From: UBA2336 sp046294915
GTDB taxonomy: Bacteria; Bacteroidota; Bacteroidia; Cytophagales; Cyclobacteriaceae
Assembly: GCA_046294915.1 (NCBI GenBank)
Contig: JBKBOE010000001.1
Span: 1-64,000, forward strand
Length of the DNA stretch: 64,000 bases
Direction of reading: 5' to 3'
The translations under genes were made by a program, and so were the position numbers. Every line of letters starts with the position of its first letter. Positions within the stretch are counted from its first letter, which is position 1. Below the pieces are notes generated by a model that was given only the letters and a program-made list of their open reading frames with translations, was not told the DNA's origin and did not search any database. This document shows, in pieces, positions 8,928 to 18,942 of the stretch.

Positions 8928-8962
8928 AAACCTCACGAAAGATAATTGTTAAACAAATAGGT

Positions 8963-9343
8963 ATGTCAATATCGGTTGTTTATTCACCCCATGCGCCCGA
9001 ACCCATCGGCCCCTACAGCCAGGCGGTACAGGCTGGAAATATGGTATTCATCAGCGGGCAAATTGCCATTCAAAAACCTTCAGGTAACCTGGTAACCGGT
9101 AACATCAGCGATGAAACCGCTCAGGTTATGAAAAACATCGGGGAGATATTGAAGGCGGCCGGCATGGATTTTTCGCATGTAGTGAAGAGCACCATCTTCT
9201 TAAAAGACATGAACCACTTTCCGGTGGTTAATGAGGTTTACGGCAAAAACTTTCCGACCCATCCGCCTGCACGCGAAACGGTAGAGGTGAGCCGTCTTCC
9301 GAAAGATGTAAACGTGGAGATTTCGTGTATTGCAGTGAAGTAA
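8963..9343 (+). CDS. ridA: RidA family enamine/imine deaminase
   Basis: RidA hydrolyses reactive 2-aminoacrylate and other enamines released by PLP enzymes, protecting those enzymes in the cytoplasm. The 126-residue product has the family opening (APEPIGPYSQAV), the core FISGQI, and the substrate carboxylate-binding Arg104 in PPARETVEVSRLP, followed by EISCIAVK. The start at ATG 8963 gives the canonical length; an earlier in-frame start near 8834 would lie in the opposite-strand gene and add unrelated residues. It is probably monocistronic, between a divergent HAD-like gene and a convergent glnS. Confidence 0.96.
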   Translation: MSISVVYSPHAPEPIGPYSQAVQAGNMVFISGQIAIQKPSGNLVTGNISDETAQVMKNIGEILKAAGMDFSHVVKSTIFLKDMNHFPVVNEVYGKNFPTHPPARETVEVSRLPKDVNVEISCIAVK

Positions 9344-9415
9344 ACGCAAGTAGCAAGAATTAAGCAGCAAGATTCAACGGTTTATAACTTTTCGCTTACA
9401 TTTTACAACTTACTC

Positions 9416-11080
<1,665 letters not shown>

Positions 11081-11096
11081 AAGGTTGTAAAGGGTG

Positions 11097-11104
11097 CAAA
11101 GGTA
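11097..11104 (-). promoter_or_regulatory. Promoter -7 box (TACCTTTG) of glnS
   Basis: Read on the minus strand, TACCTTTG runs from 11104 to 11097, 16 bases before the glnS ATG at 11080. A TTTG lies 16 bases upstream (11124 to 11121), shorter than the usual spacing. The 5' leader would be only about 10 bases. Confidence 0.65.
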
Positions 11105-11138
11105 TAATGGATTTTACTTACAAATCTAATTCAACGGT

Positions 11139-11146
11139 TAACTTTG
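11139..11146 (+). promoter_or_regulatory. Promoter -7 box (TAACTTTG) of gltX
   Basis: A perfect TAnnTTTG box whose last base lies only four bases before the gltX ATG at 11151. Transcription would start at or next to the start codon, predicting a leaderless or nearly leaderless mRNA. Confidence 0.6.
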
Positions 11147-11150
11147 GGGC

Positions 11151-12692
11151 ATGGAGAAAGTTCGTGTGCGGTTTGCGCCAAGCCCAACGGGGGCGCTTCA
11201 TATCGGGGGAGTTCGTACCGCTCTTTATAATTATCTGTTTGCCCGACAGCAGGGCGGAACGATGATTTTGCGGATTGAAGATACCGACCAGAACCGCTAT
11301 GTGCCGGGTGCTGAGGAATATATTATTGAATCGTTGAGGTGGGCAGGCATTGGCATTGATGAAGGAGTAGGTGTTGGCGGCCCCTGTGCGCCCTACCGGC
11401 AGTCGGAGCGTAAAGCACTGTATAAGAAGTATGCTCTTCAACTGGTTGAACGTGGGCATGCCTATTATGCCTTCGATACGGAAGCCGAAGTAGAAGCCAT
11501 GCGCGAACGGCTGAAAAAAGCCGGAGTTGACCACCAACAATACAGCAGCTTTACACGCATGACCATGTGCAACTCGCTTACCTTGTCTGCGGCTGAAGTC
11601 GATAAACGTATTCAATCGGGTACACCTTATGTTATCCGCCTTCGCGTGCCTGAATCGGGTGAAATCCGTTTGCACGATTTAATCCGTGGTGAGGTGGTGG
11701 TGCAGTTGAATGACCTTGACGACAAAGTGCTGATGAAGTCGGATGGTATGCCTACCTATCACCTGGCTAACGTAGTGGATGATTACCTGATGAAAATCTC
11801 GCATGTGATTCGCGGGGAGGAGTGGCTGCCCTCGGCACCGCTGCATGTGTTGTTGTATAAAAGTTTCGGGTGGGAGGCCAGCATGCCCCGCTTTGCACAC
11901 CTCCCCCTGCTGCTGAAGCCTGACGGAAACGGCAAACTAAGTAAACGCGATGCCGACCGCATGGGCTTTCCGATATTTCCCTTAAACTGGACCGACCCGG
12001 CCACCGGAGAGAAGTCGGTTGGCTTTCGCGAGGCGGGTTATCTGCCCGAAGCGTTGATTAATTTCCTGGCATTGCTGGGCTGGAATCCCGGCACGGAGCA
12101 GGAAATTTTTTCGGTGGAAGAACTCATTAAAACTTTTTCCATCGATCGGATAGGCAAAGCGGGTGCGCGCTTCGACATTCAAAAGGCAACGTGGTTCAAT
12201 GAGCAGTACATCCGGTTAAAACCGAAGGAGGTACTGGTGGAGTATTTGCAGGAACAACTTGCCCGTGAAGGAATTTCCTGCTCGCCTGAAAAAGCCGAAA
12301 AGATTGTATCGGTGATGCGCGACCGGGTTTCGTTTCCGAAAGATTTTTACGCGTCAGGCCGGTTTTTCTTTCAGGCCCCGGCTACTTTCGATTTAGCGGT
12401 GGTGGCAAAAAAATGGAATGCGGAGGCTGCTAAATTTTTTCAGGCATTGGAAGATGCTTTAAAAGAACTTGACCGTTTTGATGCAGAAAAAGTAAAAGCA
12501 ACGCTGGAAAGTGTTACCGCCAGCCTGGGAATAAAAACCGGGCAGGTAATGCAGATTTTGCGGGTAGCCATTACCGGCAGTGCCTCCGGGCCTGACCTGA
12601 TGATGACCTTGGAAATCATTGGCCGCGAAGAAATCATAAATCGCCTGGTTTTTGCACGTACTAGTTTTCAGGTAAGAACGGCCACGTCATGA
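11151..12692 (+). CDS. gltX: Glutamyl-tRNA synthetase
   Basis: This class I synthetase attaches glutamate to tRNA-Glu. It shows PSPTGALHIGGVRTALYN near the N-terminus (about 10-27), the typical LRIEDTDQNR motif (about 41-50) and the KLSKRD motif (about 263-268). The C-terminal helical anticodon-binding domain follows. Length 513 is normal for the bacterial type. It is divergent from glnS and overlaps the following small lysine-rich gene by 4 bases (ATGA), suggesting translational coupling. Confidence 0.98.
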   Translation: MEKVRVRFAPSPTGALHIGGVRTALYNYLFARQQGGTMILRIEDTDQNRYVPGAEEYIIESLRWAGIGIDEGVGVGGPCAPYRQSERKALYKKYALQLVERGHAYYAFDTEAEVEAMRERLKKAGVDHQQYSSFTRMTMCNSLTLSAAEVDKRIQSGTPYVIRLRVPESGEIRLHDLIRGEVVVQLNDLDDKVLMKSDGMPTYHLANVVDDYLMKISHVIRGEEWLPSAPLHVLLYKSFGWEASMPRFAHLPLLLKPDGNGKLSKRDADRMGFPIFPLNWTDPATGEKSVGFREAGYLPEALINFLALLGWNPGTEQEIFSVEELIKTFSIDRIGKAGARFDIQKATWFNEQYIRLKPKEVLVEYLQEQLAREGISCSPEKAEKIVSVMRDRVSFPKDFYASGRFFFQAPATFDLAVVAKKWNAEAAKFFQALEDALKELDRFDAEKVKATLESVTASLGIKTGQVMQILRVAITGSASGPDLMMTLEIIGREEIINRLVFARTSFQVRTATS

Positions 12693-12922
12693 GCAAAAAA
12701 TCAACACCTCCTAAAAAACGAGTTTCCAAGAAGCCACGGGTACATAAAGACCTGGAAGGATTTGAAGTTTCGATTGATCAGTTTGGAGAACTGAAGTCCA
12801 ACATGGACATCGAAAAGCTTAATGCCTTTCTGGATAAAAATGTGGAAGACAAGAAGCTTGCGGAGCGCGATGACTATGAAGAATTGAAAAAAGGTAAGAA
12901 GAACAAGAAAAAGAAATCCTGA
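12689..12922 (+). CDS. Small lysine-rich protein, unknown function
   Basis: A 77-residue, very basic, soluble protein with Lys/Pro-rich N-terminus, a short middle part (EGFEVSIDQFGELKSNMDIEKLNAFLDKN) and a poly-Lys tail. There is no signal peptide or membrane segment. The 4-base overlap with gltX and sensible composition support a real gene. Charge suggests nucleic-acid or ribosome contact, but that is inference; I do not recognise a characterised family. Confidence 0.7.
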   Translation: MSKKSTPPKKRVSKKPRVHKDLEGFEVSIDQFGELKSNMDIEKLNAFLDKNVEDKKLAERDDYEELKKGKKNKKKKS

Positions 12923-12934
12923 CCGCCTGAAACT

Positions 12935-13510
12935 TCAGAAATTCAGTTTTGGAAAAACTGCCGGTACGCGCTTTCGATAATGCTTATAGACTTCGCCATG
13001 TAGTGCAATAAGTTTTTTCTCTTCCAGATAAATGCCGATGGGCAAGTAACTGAAAATGCACAGAGCAGAAACCACCACCGTTGATTTTGGCGACAAGGCA
13101 ATATAACCCAGAACCGCGAGGATAGTGCCTGCATAAATCGGGTGGCGGATATGCTTCAGCAAACCGGTGGTTTGCAGGGCATCGTGTTCATCGGTTCGCA
13201 AACCGATGAAACCGGTAAAGCTGTATTGTCGAAATGATTGAATGATAAGGAGAACACCAGTTAACAGCAAAATGATTCCGGTAACCTGTACGGCAGGTGA
13301 TGACGCAAAAACAAAACGGGCCGGAATACGGCTAATCAACCACCCGAGGCCCGCCAGTCCGAGGGTAGATACAGCAACATAAATAAGCCGGTAAACCCGG
13401 GTTAATGGTGGCCAATGTTTCTGTAAAGAATGCTTGATCCGGCTGGAAGCTAAATAACTGTGCAGAAAAAAATAAACCACCCACGCCCCGGCAAGGTAAA
13501 TGTGATCCAT
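12935..13510 (-). CDS. Membrane-bound methyltransferase-like protein (ICMT/NnrU-like)
   Basis: A membrane protein of 191 residues from the ATG at 13510, with about five hydrophobic segments. The C-terminal motif GLLKHIRHPIYAGTILAVLG with a later EEKKLIALHGEVYKHYRKRVP is the SAM-binding signature of isoprenylcysteine carboxyl methyltransferase and phospholipid methyltransferase-like proteins. An in-frame earlier start at 13612 would run into the divergent gene and adds residues without membrane or family character, so 13510 is preferred. The substrate is unknown; lipid or small hydrophobic molecule methylation is inferred. Confidence 0.8.
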   Translation of the reverse strand: MDHIYLAGAWVVYFFLHSYLASSRIKHSLQKHWPPLTRVYRLIYVAVSTLGLAGLGWLISRIPARFVFASSPAVQVTGIILLLTGVLLIIQSFRQYSFTGFIGLRTDEHDALQTTGLLKHIRHPIYAGTILAVLGYIALSPKSTVVVSALCIFSYLPIGIYLEEKKLIALHGEVYKHYRKRVPAVFPKLNF

Positions 13511-13559
13511 CCTGTGAAGGTAATACAAAGCTTCGTTACCTTTAAAGCGAAAAGTACGT

Positions 13560-14771
13560 ATGAAGACAATCCGGTTAGCATTAATCCGTGAAGGCAAAAC
13601 CCCGCCCGACAAACGTGTGCCGTTTACACCCTTTCAGGCCGAAGAAATTGAACAGCGGTTTCCGCATGTAAAGGTGGTTGTGGAAGAGAGCCCGATCCGT
13701 TGTTTTCAGGACCGGGAATACCGCGCGCTGGATGTGGAGGTTGCCCCCGATGTTGCCGATTGCGATATTTTAATGGGAATAAAAGAAGTGCCAATTAACA
13801 GGCTCATCCCCAACAAAACGTATCTGTTCTTTTCACACACCATCAAAAAGCAACCGTATAACCGCAAGTTGCTGCAGGAAATTCTGAAGAAAAACATACG
13901 CCTGATTGATTATGAAGTTTTGAAGGACAAACTGGGCAACCGGCTTGTTGCTTTTGGCCGGTTTGCCGGCCTGGTTGGAGCCTACAACGGGTTGTGGACG
14001 TACGGCAAACGCTATAAAAAATTTGACCTGAAGCGGGCACACCAGTGTTTTGATGTGAACGACCTGAAGCTGGAGCTCAGGAAAATGAAACTTCCTCCTA
14101 TTAAGATTGTACTTACCGGTGCGGGCCGGGTTGGCAAAGGCGCCATGGAAACATTAGACACAGCCGGTATTCGTAAAGTAAGCCCTGCCGATTTTTTGAG
14201 TAAAACATTTGATGAACCGGTATATGTACAACTGAGCAGTGCGGATTATCACGTTCGGAAAGAAGGCGGACATTTTAACCGCGATGAATTTCATCGGGAG
14301 CCGGAGCGCTACACCTCTACCTTTTTGCAGTTTACCAGGGTGGCCGATGTGCTGCTGGCCGGAGCATACTGGAATCCGAAGGCACCTGTATTGTTTACCC
14401 GCCAGGATATGCTTGCGCCCGATTTTAAGATTAAGGTAATAGCTGACATTACCTGCGATATTGAAGGGTCTATACCCTCCACCCTGCGCGCCAGCACCAT
14501 TGATGAACCGCTCTACGATTATCATCCGGCAAGCGGAAAGGAGATGCCACCGTTGAGCAGCGAAGACCACGTTACCGTGATGGCTGTGGATAACCTGCCC
14601 TGTGAATTGCCACGAAACGCATCAGAAGAGTTTGGCCGCGACCTGCTCGATAAAATCCTGCAGCCGCTGCTGGTAAAGGATGAAGAGGGTATTATAGCGC
14701 GAGCCACCATAACGAATAATGGCTTATTAACGTCATCATTTCAATATCTTCAGGATTATGTTGAAGGATAA
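13560..14771 (+). CDS. NAD(P)-dependent alanine dehydrogenase/PNT- or saccharopine-dehydrogenase-like oxidoreductase
   Basis: The 403-residue protein has an N-terminal catalytic region resembling alanine dehydrogenase and Lys1-type saccharopine dehydrogenase (LIREGKTPPDKRVPFTP, then IKEVP and KTYLFFSHTIKKQ) and a Rossmann nucleotide site IVLTGAGRVGKGAMETL at about 182-198. The later ADITCDIEGSIPSTLRAST corresponds to the conserved dehydrogenase core. This family covers several amino-acid dehydrogenases, so the substrate cannot be fixed from sequence. The short SDR-like gene follows 17 bases downstream on the same strand. Confidence 0.82.
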   Translation: MKTIRLALIREGKTPPDKRVPFTPFQAEEIEQRFPHVKVVVEESPIRCFQDREYRALDVEVAPDVADCDILMGIKEVPINRLIPNKTYLFFSHTIKKQPYNRKLLQEILKKNIRLIDYEVLKDKLGNRLVAFGRFAGLVGAYNGLWTYGKRYKKFDLKRAHQCFDVNDLKLELRKMKLPPIKIVLTGAGRVGKGAMETLDTAGIRKVSPADFLSKTFDEPVYVQLSSADYHVRKEGGHFNRDEFHREPERYTSTFLQFTRVADVLLAGAYWNPKAPVLFTRQDMLAPDFKIKVIADITCDIEGSIPSTLRASTIDEPLYDYHPASGKEMPPLSSEDHVTVMAVDNLPCELPRNASEEFGRDLLDKILQPLLVKDEEGIIARATITNNGLLTSSFQYLQDYVEG

Positions 14772-14788
14772 TTGCTAACCAGGAAGTT

Positions 14789-15391
14789 ATGCGAATTATT
14801 GTTGTTGGTGCAACCGGAACCATTGGAACGTACGTGGCTGCTGAACTGGAGAAAAGACATGAAGTAATCCGCGCAAGCGCCAATAAAGGTCCGCTTAAGG
14901 TGAACATCACCTCAGCATCTTCCATCCGCACCATGTTTAAGTTTGTGGGCAAGTTCGATGCGGTAGTCTGCACGGCCGGTACCGCATATTTCGGGCCGTT
15001 TCATGCCATGAAAGAAAAAGATCTTTATACCGGTATTAAAAGTAAAATGATGGGCCAGGTAAATCTGGTGATGTTGGGCAAGAACAAAATCAGTGAGGGC
15101 GGTTCATTTACACTGACTACAGGAATTTTATACCGTGATCCGGTAAAGGGCGGCACTGCTTTAAGCATGGTGAATAACGCAATTCACGGCTTTGTATTGG
15201 GTGCTGCCATTGAACTCAAGCGGAGTGTGCGCATTAATGCGGTGGCTCCGGGTTTGGCTGAAGCCTCTGCTGCCCAACTTGCTTCCTTCTTTCCCGGCCA
15301 TGTGCCGGTGCCTATGGGGAGGATAGTTCAGGGATATATAAAAAGTGTTGAAGGTTTTGACACCGGTAAAGTGATTGACGTAGTATCATAA
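14789..15391 (+). CDS. Short-chain dehydrogenase-like protein lacking the YxxxK pair
   Basis: A compact 200-residue Rossmann protein with GATGTIG at residues 7-13 and an AGTAYFG strand-4 motif, both typical of SDR enzymes. The usual catalytic Tyr-x-x-x-Lys is not seen: the equivalent helix reads GTALSMVNNAIHG, although INAVAPGLAEAS, the strand-6 motif, is present. It may be an atypical SDR using other residues, or a non-catalytic NAD(P) binder. It lies between the PNT-like gene and a cupin, all on the plus strand with short gaps. Confidence 0.85.
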   Translation: MRIIVVGATGTIGTYVAAELEKRHEVIRASANKGPLKVNITSASSIRTMFKFVGKFDAVVCTAGTAYFGPFHAMKEKDLYTGIKSKMMGQVNLVMLGKNKISEGGSFTLTTGILYRDPVKGGTALSMVNNAIHGFVLGAAIELKRSVRINAVAPGLAEASAAQLASFFPGHVPVPMGRIVQGYIKSVEGFDTGKVIDVVS

Positions 15392-15406
15392 CCGTATTGG
15401 AAATCT

Positions 15407-15949
15407 ATGGAAAGAAAAATCTACAACCCCGTTCAAAAGGATTATGTAACCTTTCTGGAAACTGCTGCAGAGACCAACGGTGCACGAACGCTTGTAGAAG
15501 TTGAGCTGGCCCCCAAAGGCGGTGTTGGCATTCATTACCACAAAACCTACGCAGAGAAGTTTAATTGTTTGGAAGGCGAACTAAAAGTGCAACTTGGAAA
15601 AACCGTACATACCCTGTTGGCCGGACAATCGGCTACTGCCCTTCCGAACAATAATCACCGGTTTTTCAATACTTCGGATCAACCCTGTACGTTTCGGGTT
15701 GAACTTACACCAGCCAGTCGCGGGTTTGAGCAATCACTGCAGATAGGATATGGCCTGGCACGCGATGGCGAAGTACGCAGCAACGGGTTTCCCAAAAATC
15801 CGCTGGCATTGGCCTGGCTTTTTGAGATCAGCGAAAGCAACCTGCCCGGTTGGCGAAGTATTTTTGAGTTCATCCTGCGCAGGCAGGCAAAAAAGGCAAG
15901 GGCAATTGGTTTAGATAAACAACTCGTTGAGAGGTATGTGAGGTTTTAG
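15407..15949 (+). CDS. Cupin domain protein
   Basis: A 180-residue cytoplasmic protein with one cupin barrel. Motif 1 is GVGIHYHKTYAEKFNCLEGE, with His and Glu metal ligands, and motif 2 is PNNNHRFFNTSDQP. After the barrel comes a helical tail (about 125-180) with basic residues. Cupins of this size bind metals and may be isomerases, dioxygenases or sensors; I cannot choose. It follows the SDR-like gene by 15 bases and probably shares its transcript. Confidence 0.82.
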   Translation: MERKIYNPVQKDYVTFLETAAETNGARTLVEVELAPKGGVGIHYHKTYAEKFNCLEGELKVQLGKTVHTLLAGQSATALPNNNHRFFNTSDQPCTFRVELTPASRGFEQSLQIGYGLARDGEVRSNGFPKNPLALAWLFEISESNLPGWRSIFEFILRRQAKKARAIGLDKQLVERYVRF

Positions 15950-15972
15950 CGGACGCACAGGCCTACTATACT

Positions 15973-17028
15973 TTAGGTATTTAATCGCTCAACAATCCGG
16001 TTAGCGACTGTTTCAATTGAAATTCCGGTTAAGCAGGCAAAATCGCCACGATGGCATTTTTCTTTTCCGTAAACCGAACAAGGTCTGCAAGGCAATTCTT
16101 CCCGGTTGATCTGCAGGATGCTTTCAGCGCCCCGGCCAAATGGTCCAAACCCTACGTCCGGATGCGTGCCTCCCCAGATGGAAACCAGGGGTGTTCCTGC
16201 AAGTGCAGCCAGGTGCATGTTGGAGGAATCGGTGCACACCATCAGATCCAGTTGCTGAAGCAAAGCAATTTCCTGTTGCATTTTCAGTTGACCGGCAACC
16301 ATCACACAGTTTTTCGGAAAGAGTTCCTGCAGATCGTGAAAGTATTTGATTTCCGGGTCGCCACCTCCGAATAGAAACAGCGTAGGGTTTATTTTGCGGA
16401 TGAGTTCCTGAATAAGTGCCGGGTAATTGGCCAATGGCCATATTTTTGATTTGTGCAGTGCAAATGGAGCAATACCCAGCCATGCCCCTTTTTTCTCAGG
16501 TACAATTTTATCCAGCCATTTTTGAAGATGGTTTTTGGATGTTTCGTTGGCAAACAAGTAAGGCCCTGATAGGATCGGAAAGGAAAAGCCAGCTTTTTCA
16601 AAGGCCTGCTGATAACGCTCAATCGTATGAGGCAGAGGTGTTGTTATTTTATTCTCTTTGCGGGTAAAAGCCTTTTTTTCTTTCCGGCCTTTATTAAACA
16701 CCACCACCTTTTTGCCAAACAGCACAAATAAGTTGCGTAAAATCATGGTGCGGAGGTGATCGTGCATATCGATTATGACATCGAAATCCTCTTTAACCAA
16801 CAGCGCAAAGAATAATTTGCGAACACCAAAAAAACCGGTAAAGCGGGTATCAACATCAGCTTCAAAAACAGAGACACGCTCAATACCGGAGAAGAATACA
16901 GCAAACCGGGGGCGCGTGGCTACCACCACCTCTACATCAGGGTGTGCCGCTACCAGCGAGCGAAGCACCGGCACCAGCAACAGTACATCGCCCATAGCGG
17001 AAAAACGAAGAAGCAGGATTTTGGTCAT
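15973..17028 (-). CDS. Glycosyltransferase family 9 (heptosyltransferase-like)
   Basis: A 351-residue GT-B enzyme of family 9, which transfers heptose or a related sugar from a nucleotide donor to lipid A core or surface glycan on the cytoplasmic face. Typical features are the N-terminal ILLLRFSAMGDVLLLVPVLR, GIAPFALHKSKIWP, the acceptor/donor motif CTDSSNMHLAALAGTPLVSI, and a C-terminal Cys-containing CRPCSVYGKEKCHRG. It overlaps the upstream DUF4254 gene by 4 bases, a pairing that suggests a common role in surface polysaccharide assembly. Confidence 0.92.
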   Translation of the reverse strand: MTKILLLRFSAMGDVLLLVPVLRSLVAAHPDVEVVVATRPRFAVFFSGIERVSVFEADVDTRFTGFFGVRKLFFALLVKEDFDVIIDMHDHLRTMILRNLFVLFGKKVVVFNKGRKEKKAFTRKENKITTPLPHTIERYQQAFEKAGFSFPILSGPYLFANETSKNHLQKWLDKIVPEKKGAWLGIAPFALHKSKIWPLANYPALIQELIRKINPTLFLFGGGDPEIKYFHDLQELFPKNCVMVAGQLKMQQEIALLQQLDLMVCTDSSNMHLAALAGTPLVSIWGGTHPDVGFGPFGRGAESILQINREELPCRPCSVYGKEKCHRGDFACLTGISIETVANRIVERLNT

Positions 17029-17630
17029 TTTTTACCGTACAGCATCGGATTAAGTGATGCATCGTTGTACATTTTCATCTGCCGATAAACTTTCATTTTG
17101 CGGTCGCCATTACGGATATCTTCGATCAGTTGATCAAAAGCCAAATGCATGTCCGTTTTCTGCTCTAACAGAATGTCCAACTTAGCCTGACAGCGGGCAA
17201 TATGATCTGCCGGAGCATCGGTGCGTTGGGTTTGTTCCTTCATGTGATAAATCTTCAGCATGAGGATGCTCATCCGATCTAACAACCAGGCGGGTGTTTC
17301 TGAATTAATTTTAGCTGTTGGTTTGTACGCAACGCTTTTAAACTGCTCTAGAAAATAATCGTCCAGACGTTCAACGGTATCGGTTCTGTCCTGGTTGGAT
17401 TTATCAATGCGCCTTTTAATCTGAAGCGCTTCTGCGGGGTCAATGTCAGGAAGCCGGATGATATCTTCCAGATGCCATTGTACAGTATCTATCCAGTTTT
17501 TAAGGTAGAGCAGAAATTCAAAGGAGCCTGTTGTAAACGGATTACGAATCGGAGCATCCACATTATCGGTCTGGTGATAATCGTCAATGCTCTGTTGAAA
17601 GATGGCGTAGCAATCGGAAGCCTGAAGCAT
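17025..17630 (-). CDS. DUF4254 protein
   Basis: A soluble, helix-rich protein of 201 residues matching the DUF4254 family pattern (FQQSIDDYHQTDN, RNPF, then IDKSNQDRTDTVERLDDYF). This family sits beside GT9 glycosyltransferases in Bacteroidota and has no known biochemical function. I choose ATG 17630 rather than the TTG at 17648 because the latter lies inside the promoter box TAAATTTG and the family begins near this point. It overlaps the GT9 gene by 4 bases, so coupled expression is likely. Confidence 0.85.
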   Translation of the reverse strand: MLQASDCYAIFQQSIDDYHQTDNVDAPIRNPFTTGSFEFLLYLKNWIDTVQWHLEDIIRLPDIDPAEALQIKRRIDKSNQDRTDTVERLDDYFLEQFKSVAYKPTAKINSETPAWLLDRMSILMLKIYHMKEQTQRTDAPADHIARCQAKLDILLEQKTDMHLAFDQLIEDIRNGDRKMKVYRQMKMYNDASLNPMLYGKK

Positions 17631-17645
17631 ATCATGAAGGTTGCC

Positions 17646-17653
17646 CAAATTTA
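17646..17653 (-). promoter_or_regulatory. Promoter -7 box (TAAATTTG) of the DUF4254-GT9 unit
   Basis: Perfect TAnnTTTG on the minus strand from 17653 to 17646, 15 bases before the preferred ATG at 17630. It supports that start over the upstream TTG. Confidence 0.6.
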
Positions 17654-17695
17654 ACTATTTTAAACGACCCTTAGTTAAATCAATTAAAAGCCAAC

Positions 17696-18271
17696 ATGTC
17701 GTCACACCACGTTGTAAAGGAAGACCAGGAGCCGGCATTAATTCTTGTTGATCAGTTGGCGACACAACCGGAAACCATCCGGCAGCTGTTGGAGTGGAAC
17801 CCTACCGTAATGGTGCTGGAGCGTGCGCTGGATGATGTTTTGATGTGGGGAGTAAAGTTTGATATTTTGATTTGTGCACACAACAAAGCAAAGGAATATG
17901 CCGTGCAGTTAACCGATTTTGCACCCGTAAAAATTCTTACCTGCCAGCCGGATGAAGAACCCGTTACCCTGGCTATGTTATTCCTGCAGGCAGGGAAGTA
18001 CACGGCAGTTAACTTGATTGGCGTTGCCCCTGAAAAAATCGTAGCCTACGATCAGAATCTGGATATCGTAACCTTTTATTCAGGCATACGATGGGCTCTT
18101 ATCCGAACAGGAAAATTTGAGAAATGGATGAAGCGGGATGAGCAGCTTCAAATTCGTGCACAGGGCGCACTGCAAAGAGAAGGTGTGGATGATGATGGTT
18201 TTGTTACAGAACAAGGCATGGTGCGCATCATCAGCGATTGTCCGTTTTGGCTCGGTGAGCGTTATGCCTGA
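17696..18271 (+). CDS. Uncharacterised protein, possibly thiamine pyrophosphokinase-like fold
   Basis: A 191-residue soluble protein I do not recognise with certainty. The region LILVDQLATQPETIRQLLEW to MWGVKFDILICAHNK (about 15-63) looks like an alternating alpha/beta domain in which a nucleotide substrate could bind, and overall layout faintly resembles thiamine pyrophosphokinase, but the GDxDS metal motif of that enzyme is absent. It is divergent from DUF4254 and its last 10 bases overlap the end of the convergent hydrolase gene. Treat as hypothetical. Confidence 0.65.
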   Translation: MSSHHVVKEDQEPALILVDQLATQPETIRQLLEWNPTVMVLERALDDVLMWGVKFDILICAHNKAKEYAVQLTDFAPVKILTCQPDEEPVTLAMLFLQAGKYTAVNLIGVAPEKIVAYDQNLDIVTFYSGIRWALIRTGKFEKWMKRDEQLQIRAQGALQREGVDDDGFVTEQGMVRIISDCPFWLGERYA

Positions 18272-18942
18272 TGGAGGATAGACGCGAGCATTTCGAGATT
18301 AACCTGCTCAATCGGGTGACGTGTTTTCTCCAGCAGCATAAATTTTCCAAGGGGTAACCACGCGGCCACTTGTTCCGAATAGGCTCTGTCGGCCATGTCG
18401 TCTTCATCACCCAGGCAAATGGTAACCGGTTGCTTAATAGTTTGGAAATGTTCTGCGCTGAGCAATGGCTGGTTACCGAGATTCACCATCATTGAGGAAG
18501 TCTTTCTAAGCAGCGTTATCCAGTCAGTCGGGGCGTGGCGATGTTCCAGGATGCGCGCAAAGGCGGGCACTTTTTCCAAAATTTTTTCAACATTCAGTTT
18601 ACGGGTTTCCTTTTCTGCCGATTGGGGTGACCAGTCGAACTTGGTGCCCAGGGTAATAACACGACCAACAAATTCCGGTGCGCAACAGGCCAGCCACAAG
18701 GCTACATAGCCACCCATGCTGTATCCAAAAAGGTCAACCTGTTTCAAGTGCTGTTTTTCTAAAAATTGTAAAACATCATCAGCAAAAGTTTCAATACCAA
18801 ACGATTCCCGGAAAGGTTCACCGCCATGACCGGAAAAATTCAGGGAATAAACGGCCAAACCTTTCTGGCGTAGTTTTTCACATAACGGTTCAAGTTGTTT
18901 TTTTGAGCCGAGTGCCCCGTGCAGTACCACCAGCGGATTCAT
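18262..18942 (-). CDS. Alpha/beta hydrolase
   Basis: A 226-residue hydrolase with oxyanion-hole motif LHGALGS (7-13), nucleophile elbow GYSMGG with Ser75, an acid region LGDEDDMAD (about 176-184) and C-terminal catalytic His209 in KTRHPIEQ. Size and order fit small MenH/BioH-like hydrolases. Substrate is unknown; menH is one possibility, but no menaquinone genes are near. It starts 4 bases inside the end of prmC, so both come from one transcript read from the promoter near 19810. Confidence 0.88.
   Translation of the reverse strand: MNPLVVLHGALGSKKQLEPLCEKLRQKGLAVYSLNFSGHGGEPFRESFGIETFADDVLQFLEKQHLKQVDLFGYSMGGYVALWLACCAPEFVGRVITLGTKFDWSPQSAEKETRKLNVEKILEKVPAFARILEHRHAPTDWITLLRKTSSMMVNLGNQPLLSAEHFQTIKQPVTICLGDEDDMADRAYSEQVAAWLPLGKFMLLEKTRHPIEQVNLEMLASILHQA

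Noticed and set aside
11118..11675. Reading frame of 185 codons opposite gltX
   Set aside because: Covers the highly conserved HIGH region of gltX on the other strand; no independent support.
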